In this document: piece by piece, positions 17,414-26,976 of the stretch
Layout: the number at the start of each line of letters is the position of its first letter
Position numbering within the stretch: position 1 is the first letter of the stretch
Assembly (NCBI GenBank): GCA_943787185.1
Contig: CALSLL010000004.1
Coordinates: 124,001-188,000 of the forward strand
Reading direction: 5' to 3'
DNA: 64,000 nt
Origin: UBA10349 sp003485905
Lineage (GTDB): Bacteria; Pseudomonadota; Gammaproteobacteria; Arenicellales; Arenicellaceae
Notes under the pieces: model-generated
The model's input: the letters and a program-made list of their open reading frames with translations, nothing else
Database searches by the model: none
What the model was told of the DNA's origin: nothing
Made by a program: the position numbers and the translations under genes

Positions 17414-18540
17414 CGCGAGTGATGCACGTGTTGCCAGGGCTCGCTGTGGGCGGGACCGAAATGGCCTTGCTTAGATTGGTTGGCTCGACCAGCGGTATTG
17501 AACATCGAGTTGTAACACTTACATCGCATGATGCTTTAAAGTCGGAATTTGAGCGATTGGGTGTGCGGGTTGAAAGCTTGATGATGACTAGAAACCCGTT
17601 GAGTTGGGTTCGCGTATTAAAGCTTCGAAAATTGGTTAGAAATTTTGTACCTGATGTTGTGCAGAGTTGGCTTTACGCGGCAGATCTCTCACTAGTATTT
17701 GCCGGAGCAGGAAAAAATGTGCGTCGAATATGGAATATCAGACAGAGTGAAACTCGCTTGGTTCGCGGTCAGTTGCATATTTACGTAATGCAACGAATTG
17801 CCGCGCTATTATCCAATATGATCCCGGATACCATTGTTTACTGTGGGGAAATCGCTCAATTAACACATAAGCAAATTGGCTACTCTAGCGCCAAGGTCGT
17901 GGTAATACCTAACGGTATTGACGTTGACAAGTATCGGTCAGATGAAGCTGCGGGAGCAGTCATCCGTCAGGAGTTAGGTATCGCTAATGACGCATTTGTG
18001 TTCGGTTTGGTGGGGCGCTATGACCCATTGAAAAACCAACAAATGTTGTTATCGGCTTTTGCGGCGTTAGCTGAGCGCGGGCAGTCTTCGATTCTTGTAT
18101 TGGCGGGCAGAGGCATAGACGATAACAACGTTGATTTGGTAAAGCTTATTCAACAACATGATTTGCGCGACAGCGTTCATCTGTTAGGCCCCCGAACGGA
18201 TGTTCCGGGTATATTGGCAATGCTCGATTGTCATGTGCTCGTTTCAACCAGCGAGGGGTGGCCCAATGTGTTGGCAGAGGCAATGGCAAGCGAGGTGTAT
18301 TGCATCAGTACACCAGTAGGCGATGCAGAAACTATTCTTGGTGAGTGCGGCACCGTATTGAAGGACTACGAGCCCGAGTCGCTGGTAACAGCTATGTTCG
18401 ACGTTATGCAGATGAAGCGGGAAATTCGCAATAGTTTTGCTAGTCTCGCACGTGCAAGGGTAATGGCAGAATACTCCCTTGAGCGGTTTGGCCAGCGTTA
18501 CCAACAGCTATATGTTGAAGATGTTGGAGTAAAGTCGTGA
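17410..18540 (+). CDS. family 4 glycosyltransferase
   Basis: A GT-B fold transferase of 376 residues, with the opening RVMHVLPGLAVGGTE, a VGRYDPLKNQ donor-domain start and TSEGWPNVLAEAMA as the EX7E region. Overlaps by 4 bases at both ends imply translational coupling. It is expected to add a sugar in the same repeat unit; the specificity is not readable. Confidence 0.9.
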   Translation: MTRVMHVLPGLAVGGTEMALLRLVGSTSGIEHRVVTLTSHDALKSEFERLGVRVESLMMTRNPLSWVRVLKLRKLVRNFVPDVVQSWLYAADLSLVFAGAGKNVRRIWNIRQSETRLVRGQLHIYVMQRIAALLSNMIPDTIVYCGEIAQLTHKQIGYSSAKVVVIPNGIDVDKYRSDEAAGAVIRQELGIANDAFVFGLVGRYDPLKNQQMLLSAFAALAERGQSSILVLAGRGIDDNNVDLVKLIQQHDLRDSVHLLGPRTDVPGILAMLDCHVLVSTSEGWPNVLAEAMASEVYCISTPVGDAETILGECGTVLKDYEPESLVTAMFDVMQMKREIRNSFASLARARVMAEYSLERFGQRYQQLYVEDVGVKS

Positions 18541-19697
18541 GTAACAATCGTTGCGATCAAGTCTTGGTGATCAGCCACAATACCTCTGAATATCTTTTTT
18601 TACATTACCAGGATTTAGTGCGTGAGCTTGTGAGGCAATACAGGAAGGTTGTATGTTTGACTCCAGCAGATGGTTGGGAGCACGAATTGGAACAGCTTGG
18701 TATCCAACACATAGCATTGAACATGCGCCAACACGGCATGAATGTACTGCAGGAAATTGGGGCGGTATTGCAGTATCGGGACGTATATAAAACCAATAAT
18801 GCCGATGTCGTGTTTAATTTTAGTATTAAGCCAATACTATACGGAGCGATTGCGGCAAAACTGCTCGGGATTAAGCATCGCGTCGCGATGGTAACCGGAT
18901 TAGGCTATTTATTTATTGGTTCCTCGTTTCGCGCAAAGCTTGTGCGGTTCGCGTTAGTACCCTTATATAAGATGCTATACGGTGTTGGTGATGTGGTATT
19001 TTTTCAGAACCGTGATGATCGGCAGGTATTTGAGAGTCTGGGGATAGCTCGCCTTGCTCAGAAGGAGGTGATATCGGGAACCGGTGTTGATACTAACTAT
19101 TTTGACCAAAAACCGTTACCCCCAGTAGGTGCAGCGGGCCCGATATTTCTTTATGTTGGCCGTATGTTGTATGACAAGGGTTTACGAGAGTTGGTGGAGG
19201 CGGTGCGTCTGCTAAAATCTCAAGGCGAGCAGTTTTCATGTCAACTTTTGGGCCCGGTAGATTCTAACCCGGCGTCGATTCAATCGGATGAGCTTGCTAG
19301 ATTAGAGGATCAACAACTGGTGGAGTATTTGGGTAAAACGAAAGATGTACGGCCATATATTGAACGGTCTCATATTTATGTTTTACCATCATACCGTGAG
19401 GGATTGCCACGAGCTGCACTGGAAGCAATGTCGATGGGGCGCGGGGTGATTACTACCGATGTGCCAGGTTGCAAAGAGGTGGTAAATGGAAATGGCGTGT
19501 TAGTGCCGGTACGTGACGCCGAAGCGTTGGCGAGTGCTATGCAGAAGGTAATCAATAATCCACTGCTCATTGAGCAGTTCGGCCAACGTTCCCGGCAATT
19601 GGTCGAGCAAAAATATCGGGTTGGTATTGTGATTGAGCAGGTTAGTAAAGCCATGCCATCAACTGTTACGCCAAGACGGAGTGTGAAAGAGTGTTAG
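18537..19697 (+). CDS. family 4 glycosyltransferase (WbpT/PglA-like)
   Basis: This 386-residue GT-B protein has a VFNFSIKPILYG segment, an MVTGLGYLF motif and SYREGLPRAALEAMSMG as the EX7E region. Those features are typical of transferases that add the second sugar, often GalNAc or GalNAcA, onto undecaprenyl-diphosphate-linked sugars. It immediately precedes the initiating phosphotransferase, overlapping it by 7 bases, which fits an early step. Specificity is inferred. Confidence 0.85.
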   Translation: MSNNRCDQVLVISHNTSEYLFLHYQDLVRELVRQYRKVVCLTPADGWEHELEQLGIQHIALNMRQHGMNVLQEIGAVLQYRDVYKTNNADVVFNFSIKPILYGAIAAKLLGIKHRVAMVTGLGYLFIGSSFRAKLVRFALVPLYKMLYGVGDVVFFQNRDDRQVFESLGIARLAQKEVISGTGVDTNYFDQKPLPPVGAAGPIFLYVGRMLYDKGLRELVEAVRLLKSQGEQFSCQLLGPVDSNPASIQSDELARLEDQQLVEYLGKTKDVRPYIERSHIYVLPSYREGLPRAALEAMSMGRGVITTDVPGCKEVVNGNGVLVPVRDAEALASAMQKVINNPLLIEQFGQRSRQLVEQKYRVGIVIEQVSKAMPSTVTPRRSVKEC

Positions 19698-20989
19698 GTA
19701 CACGGTTATTTTTTATGTTGATGCTAGTGGTGGTCGATGCACTGGTTTTGATTTTGATAATGACCGGTTTGTCAGAGTTGGAGTATGGTGCGCGAATTCC
19801 CGGTGCATTAGGAACCTTGGCGCTCGCAATAGTTTGCAATTTGCTCGCTGTATATCTATTTGGCGGCTATGTTTTGCGACGACAGCTTTCGTTTATTCAC
19901 ATACCGGCTCAAATGGGTGCTGCTACAGGCTTGGCATCGGTAATGATCCTGGTGGTTGGTTATGCGTTGAAATTGGTGGAACTTGACCCCTTACTTTGGC
20001 GAACAGTATTTTTCTACGGAATGCTGTTGTTTGGTAGTTGGTTAATGCTGTCCAGATTAGTACTTGCTTATACTATTAGGTGGTTTACGGTAATCCCAAC
20101 CTGGTATGTATGGGGTGATAGCACGATCATTGACACTATTCGTGAAGATGTGGAAGCGATCTACGGTGAACAGGATGTTCAGTCTTATAATGGCATTAAC
20201 ACCGAACAGGAAGTTGCCGGAGTTATAGCGTTGCCTGGAGTGCTCACGGAAGATAAAGCCGAGCAGGTAGTGGCCTTGCGTATGTCGGGTATTAGAGTGT
20301 TTACCCTGGAAGAGTATTACGAAAAGTTTCTATATCGCTTGCCAGTGCGTCTGATGAGTAATTCCTGGTTTGCCACCAGCGCAGATTTTGGTTTATTGCA
20401 TCAGGAAATCCCGTTGCGCATTAAAAGGACGATAGACGTAATTGGCGCCTTGATCGGACTACTTTTGTTGGGTTGGTTAATGTTGCTTATCTCGGTTCTT
20501 GTAAAGTTACAGGACAAGGGTTCAGCAATATACAAGCAAAGACGAGTTGGGGTGAACGGCCATTCGTTTAGTGTTTATAAGTTTCGAACTATGGTGGTCA
20601 ATGCCGAGAAGGATGGCGCACAGTGGACAGTTAAAGGAGATAGCCGCATTACCTGGTTGGGCAGATATTTGCGCGCTGCTCGATTGGATGAGTTACCACA
20701 ATTGTTTAATGTTCTACGTGGAGATATGAGTTTGATTGGGCCACGACCTGAGCGGCCCAGTTTTGTTGCCCAATTAGAAAAGAAAATCCCTTTTTATAGT
20801 TATCGGCATGCGGTAAAGCCTGGCATCACTGGATGGGCTCAGGTGATATACCCTTATGGCGCCAGCGAGGAAGATGCTGAGCGAAAATTAGAATATGACC
20901 TGTATTACATTCGACACTTCACTCTGATGCTGGATATGTTCATTGTCTTGCGGACCTTGCGGGTTGTGTTATTTGGTAAGGGTCGATAA
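19691..20989 (+). CDS. polyprenyl glycosylphosphotransferase (initiating transferase)
   Basis: The N-terminal half has four hydrophobic segments and a degenerate Rossmann-like domain. The C-terminal 190 residues form the bacterial sugar transferase catalytic domain, with KRTIDVIGALIG, YKQRRVGVNG, KFRTM, the catalytic RLDELPQL and the SLIGPRPERP motif. It transfers a sugar-1-phosphate to undecaprenyl phosphate to start repeat-unit synthesis. The overall architecture resembles the EpsH1/PEP-CTERM-associated type. It starts at GTG 19691; an ATG at 19715 is an alternative. Confidence 0.92.
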   Translation: MLGTRLFFMLMLVVVDALVLILIMTGLSELEYGARIPGALGTLALAIVCNLLAVYLFGGYVLRRQLSFIHIPAQMGAATGLASVMILVVGYALKLVELDPLLWRTVFFYGMLLFGSWLMLSRLVLAYTIRWFTVIPTWYVWGDSTIIDTIREDVEAIYGEQDVQSYNGINTEQEVAGVIALPGVLTEDKAEQVVALRMSGIRVFTLEEYYEKFLYRLPVRLMSNSWFATSADFGLLHQEIPLRIKRTIDVIGALIGLLLLGWLMLLISVLVKLQDKGSAIYKQRRVGVNGHSFSVYKFRTMVVNAEKDGAQWTVKGDSRITWLGRYLRAARLDELPQLFNVLRGDMSLIGPRPERPSFVAQLEKKIPFYSYRHAVKPGITGWAQVIYPYGASEEDAERKLEYDLYYIRHFTLMLDMFIVLRTLRVVLFGKGR

Positions 20990-21008
20990 CGGAATAAGCA
21001 ACCAAGAA

Positions 21009-23018
21009 ATGTTCATTTTTGTATATACGGCTCTTTTGATACTGCCCGGTTTGGCCATTTTGTTGGCAGTTGGCAGATCGCCGGCGTCTTTCGGTGAAAT
21101 ACCAATGAGTTCGTTGGGTCTGTTTGTATTTTCAACGGCTGTTACCGGCTTGTTTGGTTGGGATGCTGTTGCGCTTGTTTACATATATTGTTGCTTGATC
21201 CTGCTTTTATTTGCAGCTGCCGGATGGCGAGTGCGCGAAAAATCGGCGGCGACCGCTGAGATTAAGCAATGGTTGCAAAAGCCTGATCGTTACAGTTTGT
21301 TGTTAGTGGTTTGTGTGATTGTTTATGGCCTATGGGCCGGCCCATACACCGAAATCCCCGCAGACGTTTATTGGCATTTTGGGCGAATTACAGACCTGCA
21401 TCAGTGGTTTGAAAATCGCGATGCTCTGCAGATAGCTGGCTTGGCCGGTGTATTTAAATCGATTAATTACTATTGGTATCGATTTGTGGCGCTGGCTTTG
21501 CATCTAACGGGAGCTGAATTACGAGATCAGCTCGGGGCGATCAATCTGATTAATATATTGGTTTTCAGCATATCGTTCTTTTCATTTGCCAAAGTAATTT
21601 TGTCTGAAGACCAACTTTTAAAAAATGTAGGTCTGGCTGCTGCTATTGCCACTATATTCATGTTGCTGAACTTTGGGGTGGGCCCATTTAGTTATGTGCG
21701 CTATTACACTTTTGCTCCAGCATTCCTTGCATTAGTCGGTTTTTTTGCGCTGATGGCTATATTTGTCAGAGTGTTGGCTGCCGGTGCGATTTCTATAAGA
21801 TTATTGATGGGCTCTGTAGGCTTGGCATTAGCGGTTGCTGCGGTACATCTTCAAGAGGCGTTATATCTGGTTGTTATGGCGACTATGTTAGTTGGTGTTT
21901 TCTTTTTACGCAGCACTGTTAACAATGTAGGTGCTTTGAAGGGTCGCAGCAATTTAAGGTCTAGCGGTGCTGCATTAAATAATTCTGTGTCGACTATTCG
22001 GACTGCTTTAGGGAATCGGAATTGGTCGCTGGTCAATACACTGTTTTTTTCAGCAGTCGCTATATACGCAATTGCGCATTTTTACATGTATTTCTTTGCT
22101 GAACGTAATTGGCCACTGGATGGAGGCTTTCTTCAGCCCTTGTCAGACCTTTTGCCGTTTGCAGTAAACTTGTTTGTATTAAAACCAACACAACAGTTCT
22201 ACCAGGTATTAACAGTTTGGGGTGTTTTCGCTTATTTGTTGTATTTCTTCAGCCACCGAACCCGCGAAGTGCCTTCGTATATTAGTGCTGGATTGTGGCT
22301 GCCACTGTTTACCGTGTTCAACCCCATTTTTATAGATCTATTTTTACGAGTCAGTTTTGCTGAAGTTGTTTGGCGCTTGTGCTTTTTGATAACTGTTGAG
22401 TTATACGCCGCGTGGTACCTGGTTCGAGGATGGCAAGATTATTGCCAATCCGGTAACTTCTCAAATGGCTTTGACGCCGTTGGCCGGAGGAGCTGCAAGC
22501 AATGCGCTCAAATGTTTGTGGTAAGTGTTTTATTGCTTGGATTGCTACTACCCATAAATTCTCGTTACCTGAAGAATGACTACAGTAAGCTGTCTATGTT
22601 GTCACCGGTTACAACTGAAGCAAGCTATCAGCAATTTGAGGATGTATTGAAATTTCTGAATACGTTGCCTCCAAATAATCTATTGACCGATCAAGTTACC
22701 GGCTACGTGATCAACGCTTTTACGCCGCATATCTATCACGGGCATAAATTTTTCAATCTCTATACATCCGTTACGTATCTTCCGGAATACCAGCTCAATG
22801 ATATCGACGTTTATCGTGGTGGTTATTTAGTAATCAATGCTCGTGACGGTAACTTAAGTACTTTTGGCCATGAAACAGGCGGGCATTGGCCGACCGATAT
22901 TCGGCTTTATAGTAAGCAATATAGCTATGCTTTCTGGCAGATGGTGCTAGAAAACCCTGATGTTTTTACTAACATTTGGCAGTTAAATAATATTCAGGTT
23001 TATAAGATTGCTGATTAG
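21009..23018 (+). CDS. large polytopic membrane protein, GT-C-like, function unknown
   Basis: I do not recognise a named family. The 669-residue protein has about twelve hydrophobic segments, a long early loop containing EIPADVYWHFGRITD and a C-terminal extracytoplasmic domain of about 150 residues. This layout is seen in GT-C transferases and in some surface-polysaccharide proteins. The frame runs upstream to a TTG at 20943 inside the preceding gene, but ATG 21009, 19 bases after that stop and starting a membrane helix, is preferred. It is the last gene of the operon and converges on a minus-strand gene. Confidence 0.6.
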   Translation: MFIFVYTALLILPGLAILLAVGRSPASFGEIPMSSLGLFVFSTAVTGLFGWDAVALVYIYCCLILLLFAAAGWRVREKSAATAEIKQWLQKPDRYSLLLVVCVIVYGLWAGPYTEIPADVYWHFGRITDLHQWFENRDALQIAGLAGVFKSINYYWYRFVALALHLTGAELRDQLGAINLINILVFSISFFSFAKVILSEDQLLKNVGLAAAIATIFMLLNFGVGPFSYVRYYTFAPAFLALVGFFALMAIFVRVLAAGAISIRLLMGSVGLALAVAAVHLQEALYLVVMATMLVGVFFLRSTVNNVGALKGRSNLRSSGAALNNSVSTIRTALGNRNWSLVNTLFFSAVAIYAIAHFYMYFFAERNWPLDGGFLQPLSDLLPFAVNLFVLKPTQQFYQVLTVWGVFAYLLYFFSHRTREVPSYISAGLWLPLFTVFNPIFIDLFLRVSFAEVVWRLCFLITVELYAAWYLVRGWQDYCQSGNFSNGFDAVGRRSCKQCAQMFVVSVLLLGLLLPINSRYLKNDYSKLSMLSPVTTEASYQQFEDVLKFLNTLPPNNLLTDQVTGYVINAFTPHIYHGHKFFNLYTSVTYLPEYQLNDIDVYRGGYLVINARDGNLSTFGHETGGHWPTDIRLYSKQYSYAFWQMVLENPDVFTNIWQLNNIQVYKIAD

Positions 23019-23035
23019 CTTTATTTATTGGCTTT

Positions 23036-23971
23036 TTAAATAGGCTGGCGGGCTAGCACTAACGATTGTGTTTCAGCACCGCCGTTGATTGACTTTATTA
23101 GTTCGACTTTCTCTGCCGAAACGGAAAACAGGCTTGAACGCTCTTGTTCTCGACTATCGACTATCGCAATGTACCCATCACCAGCCAGGTTTTTAATCAA
23201 TTGATCGATGGCTGCGTTCAATTCTTTGTTATTGAAATACGACCGATTTAAGATGTTTGCAGCAATAACCAAACCTGGTTTGGGGCCGTTCCACGGTTTA
23301 AACAAATTGTGATTTTGTACTGTCACGCCAGGATCATTGTTTATTTCGGGGTTGAATAAACTTACATAGCGGCAGGTAGATTGTTGGCAAACTGGTGCTG
23401 CTGTAAACGCTTTATTTGCTATTTGATTAAACGGCCAAACAGCATTCTCTAGTTCGTTGTACCAGATAAAACGCGTACTAGAGATAAGAATACAATTGTC
23501 GTTTGAGTCAAAAAAATAGTGTTTTTTAGCGTCGAAAATATGCCCGACTTTTGTATTCAAATCGGTCACAAAATATTGAGAGTATTTTAGTGACCTAATA
23601 GCATCTAGTGATGCCACTCCATCTGAAGCACCAACATCAAGGATGATACCGTCACTCGCGAGATCGATATCTTGCAAAGCTTTTATTGTTAGCGGAAAGC
23701 GCGATTGTTTGGTTGTTTTGAAAGTGCTTCCGAACTTAAACGCAGATACGGCGCTGGTGAATTCAGAGCCAGTTATTTTCAAATCGATCAAACTGGCAGG
23801 GTCCTGCATCGATGGAAACAAATGACAGAGCCATTTTGGCCAAAAATTTTGATTGAGTTTTATTGGGAAGCGCATTCTAGAAGTAAAAATCGTAACTCGC
23901 GCCTGCGTAGGAGCGATATAATCTCTCCTATGTATTATATCAGTGTATTTTGGCGACAGTCTTTTTTGCAT
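23036..23971 (-). CDS. class I SAM-dependent methyltransferase-like protein
   Basis: Residues about 105-125 contain IILDVGASDGVASLDAI, which fits motif I of Rossmann methyltransferases. A later LVIAANILNRSYF and a DGYIAIVDSRE strand fit the rest of the fold. The N-terminal 100 residues are unlike a standard domain. An ATG at 23875 is another possible start, because the longer version overlaps the region in front of the divergent glycosyltransferase and neither start has a clear ribosome-binding site. The substrate is unknown. Confidence 0.6.
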   Translation of the reverse strand: MQKRLSPKYTDIIHRRDYIAPTQARVTIFTSRMRFPIKLNQNFWPKWLCHLFPSMQDPASLIDLKITGSEFTSAVSAFKFGSTFKTTKQSRFPLTIKALQDIDLASDGIILDVGASDGVASLDAIRSLKYSQYFVTDLNTKVGHIFDAKKHYFFDSNDNCILISSTRFIWYNELENAVWPFNQIANKAFTAAPVCQQSTCRYVSLFNPEINNDPGVTVQNHNLFKPWNGPKPGLVIAANILNRSYFNNKELNAAIDQLIKNLAGDGYIAIVDSREQERSSLFSVSAEKVELIKSINGGAETQSLVLARQPI

Positions 23972-23988
23972 ACTGCGGGTGGCGACGT

Positions 23989-25086
23989 TTGAAGATAACG
24001 CTGGTTATTGCATCACTTCAGTCTGGAGGGGCTGAACGGGTTGCTGTCAATCTCGCGAGTGGATTTGCGATGGAGGGTGATGATGTGACTCTCATTACCT
24101 TGGCTAAACAGAAATCGGATTTTTACGACGTTCCCGACAAGGTTAACCGGATGGCATTAGACTGCATGGCAGCGTCTAAAGGCTTGCTAAGTGCGCTTCG
24201 CCGCAACAGGCAGCGGGTATCGTTAATCAAGGGGGCATTGCGAATGCTAAGCCCTGACGTGACAATTTCATTCTGTACCGAGACTAATGTTCTTGTGCTA
24301 CTGGCGGGTAAGCGATTGGCTACAAAGATCGTTGTTACCGAACACCTTGATCCCGTAAAAGCCTCCTATGGACGTGTTTGGGAAACACTGCGGCGTTGTA
24401 CTTATCCCGTTGCCGATTGTTTAGTAAGCGTTAGCAATGGCGTACGCCAAGGCTTTAGTTGGATGCCGGCGAGCAAAAACAGGGTGATTTACAATCCTAT
24501 TTCGGTATTGGAATCCTCGGATAAGTTTGACGTTCCTGCGGTCTGTGATCAATCCAAAAAATGGATTTCCAGTATGGGTAGGCTGGAAAATCAAAAAGGT
24601 TTTGATGTGCTGTTAGATGCAATAGAAGTTGCTCGAGAGCGTTTAAAAGAATGGCAAGTATGTATTATTGGAGATGGTCCGCTACGAAGCGAGATAGAAA
24701 CAAAAATTCGTGACTTGGAGTTAGGCGAGCTAGTAGTTTTGACCGGGCGATTGAAACAACCTCACGATTTGATTCGTCGATCTAAAATATTTGTTATGGC
24801 GTCTCGTTTCGAGGGGTTTCCAATGGCGCATGCAGAAGCCTTGATGTGTGGTGTACCGGTGATAGCCACGGACTGTCCGAGTGGGCCATCGGAAATGGTC
24901 GAGACTGGTGTTAACGGGATATTAGTGCCGACGGAGAGCCCCGCAGAGCTTGCAGCGGCGCTGTTGACATTAATTGAGGATACTAAGCTTCGAGAGCGAA
25001 TGGCAGATTGCGCACCAGAAATAACCAGCCGCCTAGGTGTAAAGCCTATTATTAAGCAATGGCAGGTTTTATTTGATCAATTATAG
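23989..25086 (+). CDS. family 4 glycosyltransferase
   Basis: The protein begins MKITLVIASLQSGGAERVA if read from the TTG at 23989, which matches the usual GT4 N-terminus. The longer frame from 23950 adds residues with no family resemblance. GGTGG lies just upstream. MGRLENQKGFDVL opens the donor domain and SRFEGFPMAHAEALMCG holds the EX7E motif, in the style of GalNAc- or glucosyl-transferases of O-antigen clusters. It lies alone on the plus strand between two minus-strand genes. Confidence 0.88.
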   Translation: MKITLVIASLQSGGAERVAVNLASGFAMEGDDVTLITLAKQKSDFYDVPDKVNRMALDCMAASKGLLSALRRNRQRVSLIKGALRMLSPDVTISFCTETNVLVLLAGKRLATKIVVTEHLDPVKASYGRVWETLRRCTYPVADCLVSVSNGVRQGFSWMPASKNRVIYNPISVLESSDKFDVPAVCDQSKKWISSMGRLENQKGFDVLLDAIEVARERLKEWQVCIIGDGPLRSEIETKIRDLELGELVVLTGRLKQPHDLIRRSKIFVMASRFEGFPMAHAEALMCGVPVIATDCPSGPSEMVETGVNGILVPTESPAELAAALLTLIEDTKLRERMADCAPEITSRLGVKPIIKQWQVLFDQL

Positions 25087-25099
25087 TCGTTTCGGTGGC

Positions 25100-25945
25100 T
25101 TATTGTTTAATCGCTAATACATAGCCACGCTGATCGCCAATTGAAATAACTTCTTTTGAGTAATTGCTTTGCGCACATATTTCATCTACCCCTGCGACAA
25201 TTCCTGGAAACAGTTTTGGGGTATAGTCATCAAAAAATATGATATCGCCTGGTAGTTGCTTGTTTTCCACAAAACCGAACTCAAACATCACGTCATCAAA
25301 GGTGTGGGCACCATCAAGAAAAGCGAAATGTATTCGATGTGAATGAACTTTCTTGTGCTGAAGTTTGGAGTCACCCTGAATGAAAACAAGGTACTTTTCC
25401 AGTAAAGGTTCGTACTCGAGTAATAGCTCAGCTCTTGATTTCGGACCATCAATATCGGCAATACAATTCCAAAGTATCGGTTGATCATGTGGCAAAATAT
25501 CAAACGTTGTGATTTTCCCGCTAACCTTGGCATCATCTAATGCTTTAGCCATGCATAAGCTTGAAAAGCCTCGCGCAGTTCCAGTTTCGAGAATATTGAC
25601 ATGGGAGATAGCAGGACTACGAATGTATTCGGCCAGTGCCGCATATAACAATCGTCCATGCTGAAAACAGATTTCTGAATCTTTAACCACGACCTGAGTT
25701 TGCAAGGCGAGTTGGTTTAACCAGTCAGTATTGATCGCAGCACCATGCGCTGTTTCAAAGCTATCGATCTGTGGGTATCGAGAGTTTATCGCCTCTTTCC
25801 AAATAGCCTTGTATTGGTCAGCAGTTGCTTTGAGGTCTTTTGTGAATGGTGCCCTGTAGAAGGGTCGGTAAGCGATAGAGTCAATAATACGCAGTAGCTT
25901 CAAAGCGTAATTGTCTTGTAGGTAACGAAGACGGTTTAGTATCAT
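25100..25945 (-). CDS. class I SAM methyltransferase (Methyltransf_24 type)
   Basis: A 281-residue protein with LETGTARGFSSLCMAKAL as the SAM-binding loop, FAFLDGAHTFDDV as the acidic motif seen in this family and GDIIFFDDY near the end. Such proteins are common in polysaccharide clusters, where they are thought to methylate sugars, but the substrate is not predictable. It stands 83 bases downstream of the propeller lipoprotein gene on the same strand. Confidence 0.7.
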   Translation of the reverse strand: MILNRLRYLQDNYALKLLRIIDSIAYRPFYRAPFTKDLKATADQYKAIWKEAINSRYPQIDSFETAHGAAINTDWLNQLALQTQVVVKDSEICFQHGRLLYAALAEYIRSPAISHVNILETGTARGFSSLCMAKALDDAKVSGKITTFDILPHDQPILWNCIADIDGPKSRAELLLEYEPLLEKYLVFIQGDSKLQHKKVHSHRIHFAFLDGAHTFDDVMFEFGFVENKQLPGDIIFFDDYTPKLFPGIVAGVDEICAQSNYSKEVISIGDQRGYVLAIKQ

Positions 25946-26028
25946 TTTTAGCGTTAGCTGGGTGGGTAAAAATGTATTCGGCTGTTTATTTCGAAATTAT
26001 AACTTATGCTGCGCGAGTAAGTCTTAGA

Positions 26029-26976
26029 CTAAAAATTGAAAAACACGATTCCGCCTGTTTGTTCTTCAGGTAGAGGGTCTAATTTTCCGATCATGGCGGC
26101 AGCGTATTTGTACCGATCTTCGGCGTCAAAAGTTTGCAAAGAGTAGGGCGTACCGAGGTTCGCGTCTAGTCCCCACAGTTGCAATTGAGGATTAGCTGTT
26201 TGCTCGATGGTCGCGACTTGGGAATAGTTCCCCCAGATGCCGAGTAAAAGTTGGTTTTGTAAAGGCATTACCGCGGTGAAATTTGCATCAGGTAATGCGA
26301 ATACCGAGCTTAATTCACCGGCGTCAAAATCTTCCAGAAGAAGTATGTTTCCGCCGGTTCCAGGATTTAAGCCCTCGTTAGATTCGTAGGAGTTTGATAT
26401 CCAGACTTGATTGTTTTTGCATGTCAATTGTCTAATGTAGGCAATTTGATTGTGCGAGTCTGGAAATACCTTCCAGCCATTGCCATCCATATCATCAAGC
26501 CTTACAAGACGCGAATTAAGGGAATCGCCGATGTAAATTCTTCCGTCTTCCGATACACATATTCCGTGGGGAGCCCAAAATTCTGTTTCTGCACCTCGGA
26601 GTTCTTTCCAACCTGTGCCTTTCAGGTCATTAATTTCGACAATACTATTGCCCCAGCCATTGCTAATAAGTAGTGTGTTTTCTGGGGTGACGGCAAGATA
26701 ATGTGGTGAGCTAAACTTTTTTCCGATGGTGGCAGGGTCGAAATACTCAGGAGTTTGATCTGTCGAATCATCCAGGATGGCGAGTCGATTGTTGTACAAC
26801 TCTGATACTACGTATTTTCCGTTAAATTGAACTATATCCGCCGGACTTGATACCGATTTATTAACGTAAATCTCACTTGGGACTGCTAGCTGTTGCCTAT
26901 CCGCACATGTGCTTAGGGTTGTGGCTAGACCTATCAGTAGAAGAATACGAATCGAGCTACTCAGTATAAACTTCAT
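26029..26976 (-). CDS. NHL/beta-propeller lipoprotein, function unknown
   Basis: The start is taken at ATG 26976, giving MKFILSSSIRILLL, a good signal peptide, followed by a lipobox-like LSTC. The rest is a series of propeller blades with repeated APHGICVSEDGRIYIGDS-type strands and SPHYLAVTPENTLLIS, like NHL or SMP-30 repeats. It should be exported and perhaps lipid-anchored. It overlaps the metallo-hydrolase gene upstream by 20 bases, so the two are probably made together. A longer frame from 27000 is open but adds only a Met-rich stretch. Confidence 0.7.
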   Translation of the reverse strand: MKFILSSSIRILLLIGLATTLSTCADRQQLAVPSEIYVNKSVSSPADIVQFNGKYVVSELYNNRLAILDDSTDQTPEYFDPATIGKKFSSPHYLAVTPENTLLISNGWGNSIVEINDLKGTGWKELRGAETEFWAPHGICVSEDGRIYIGDSLNSRLVRLDDMDGNGWKVFPDSHNQIAYIRQLTCKNNQVWISNSYESNEGLNPGTGGNILLLEDFDAGELSSVFALPDANFTAVMPLQNQLLLGIWGNYSQVATIEQTANPQLQLWGLDANLGTPYSLQTFDAEDRYKYAAAMIGKLDPLPEEQTGGIVFFNF

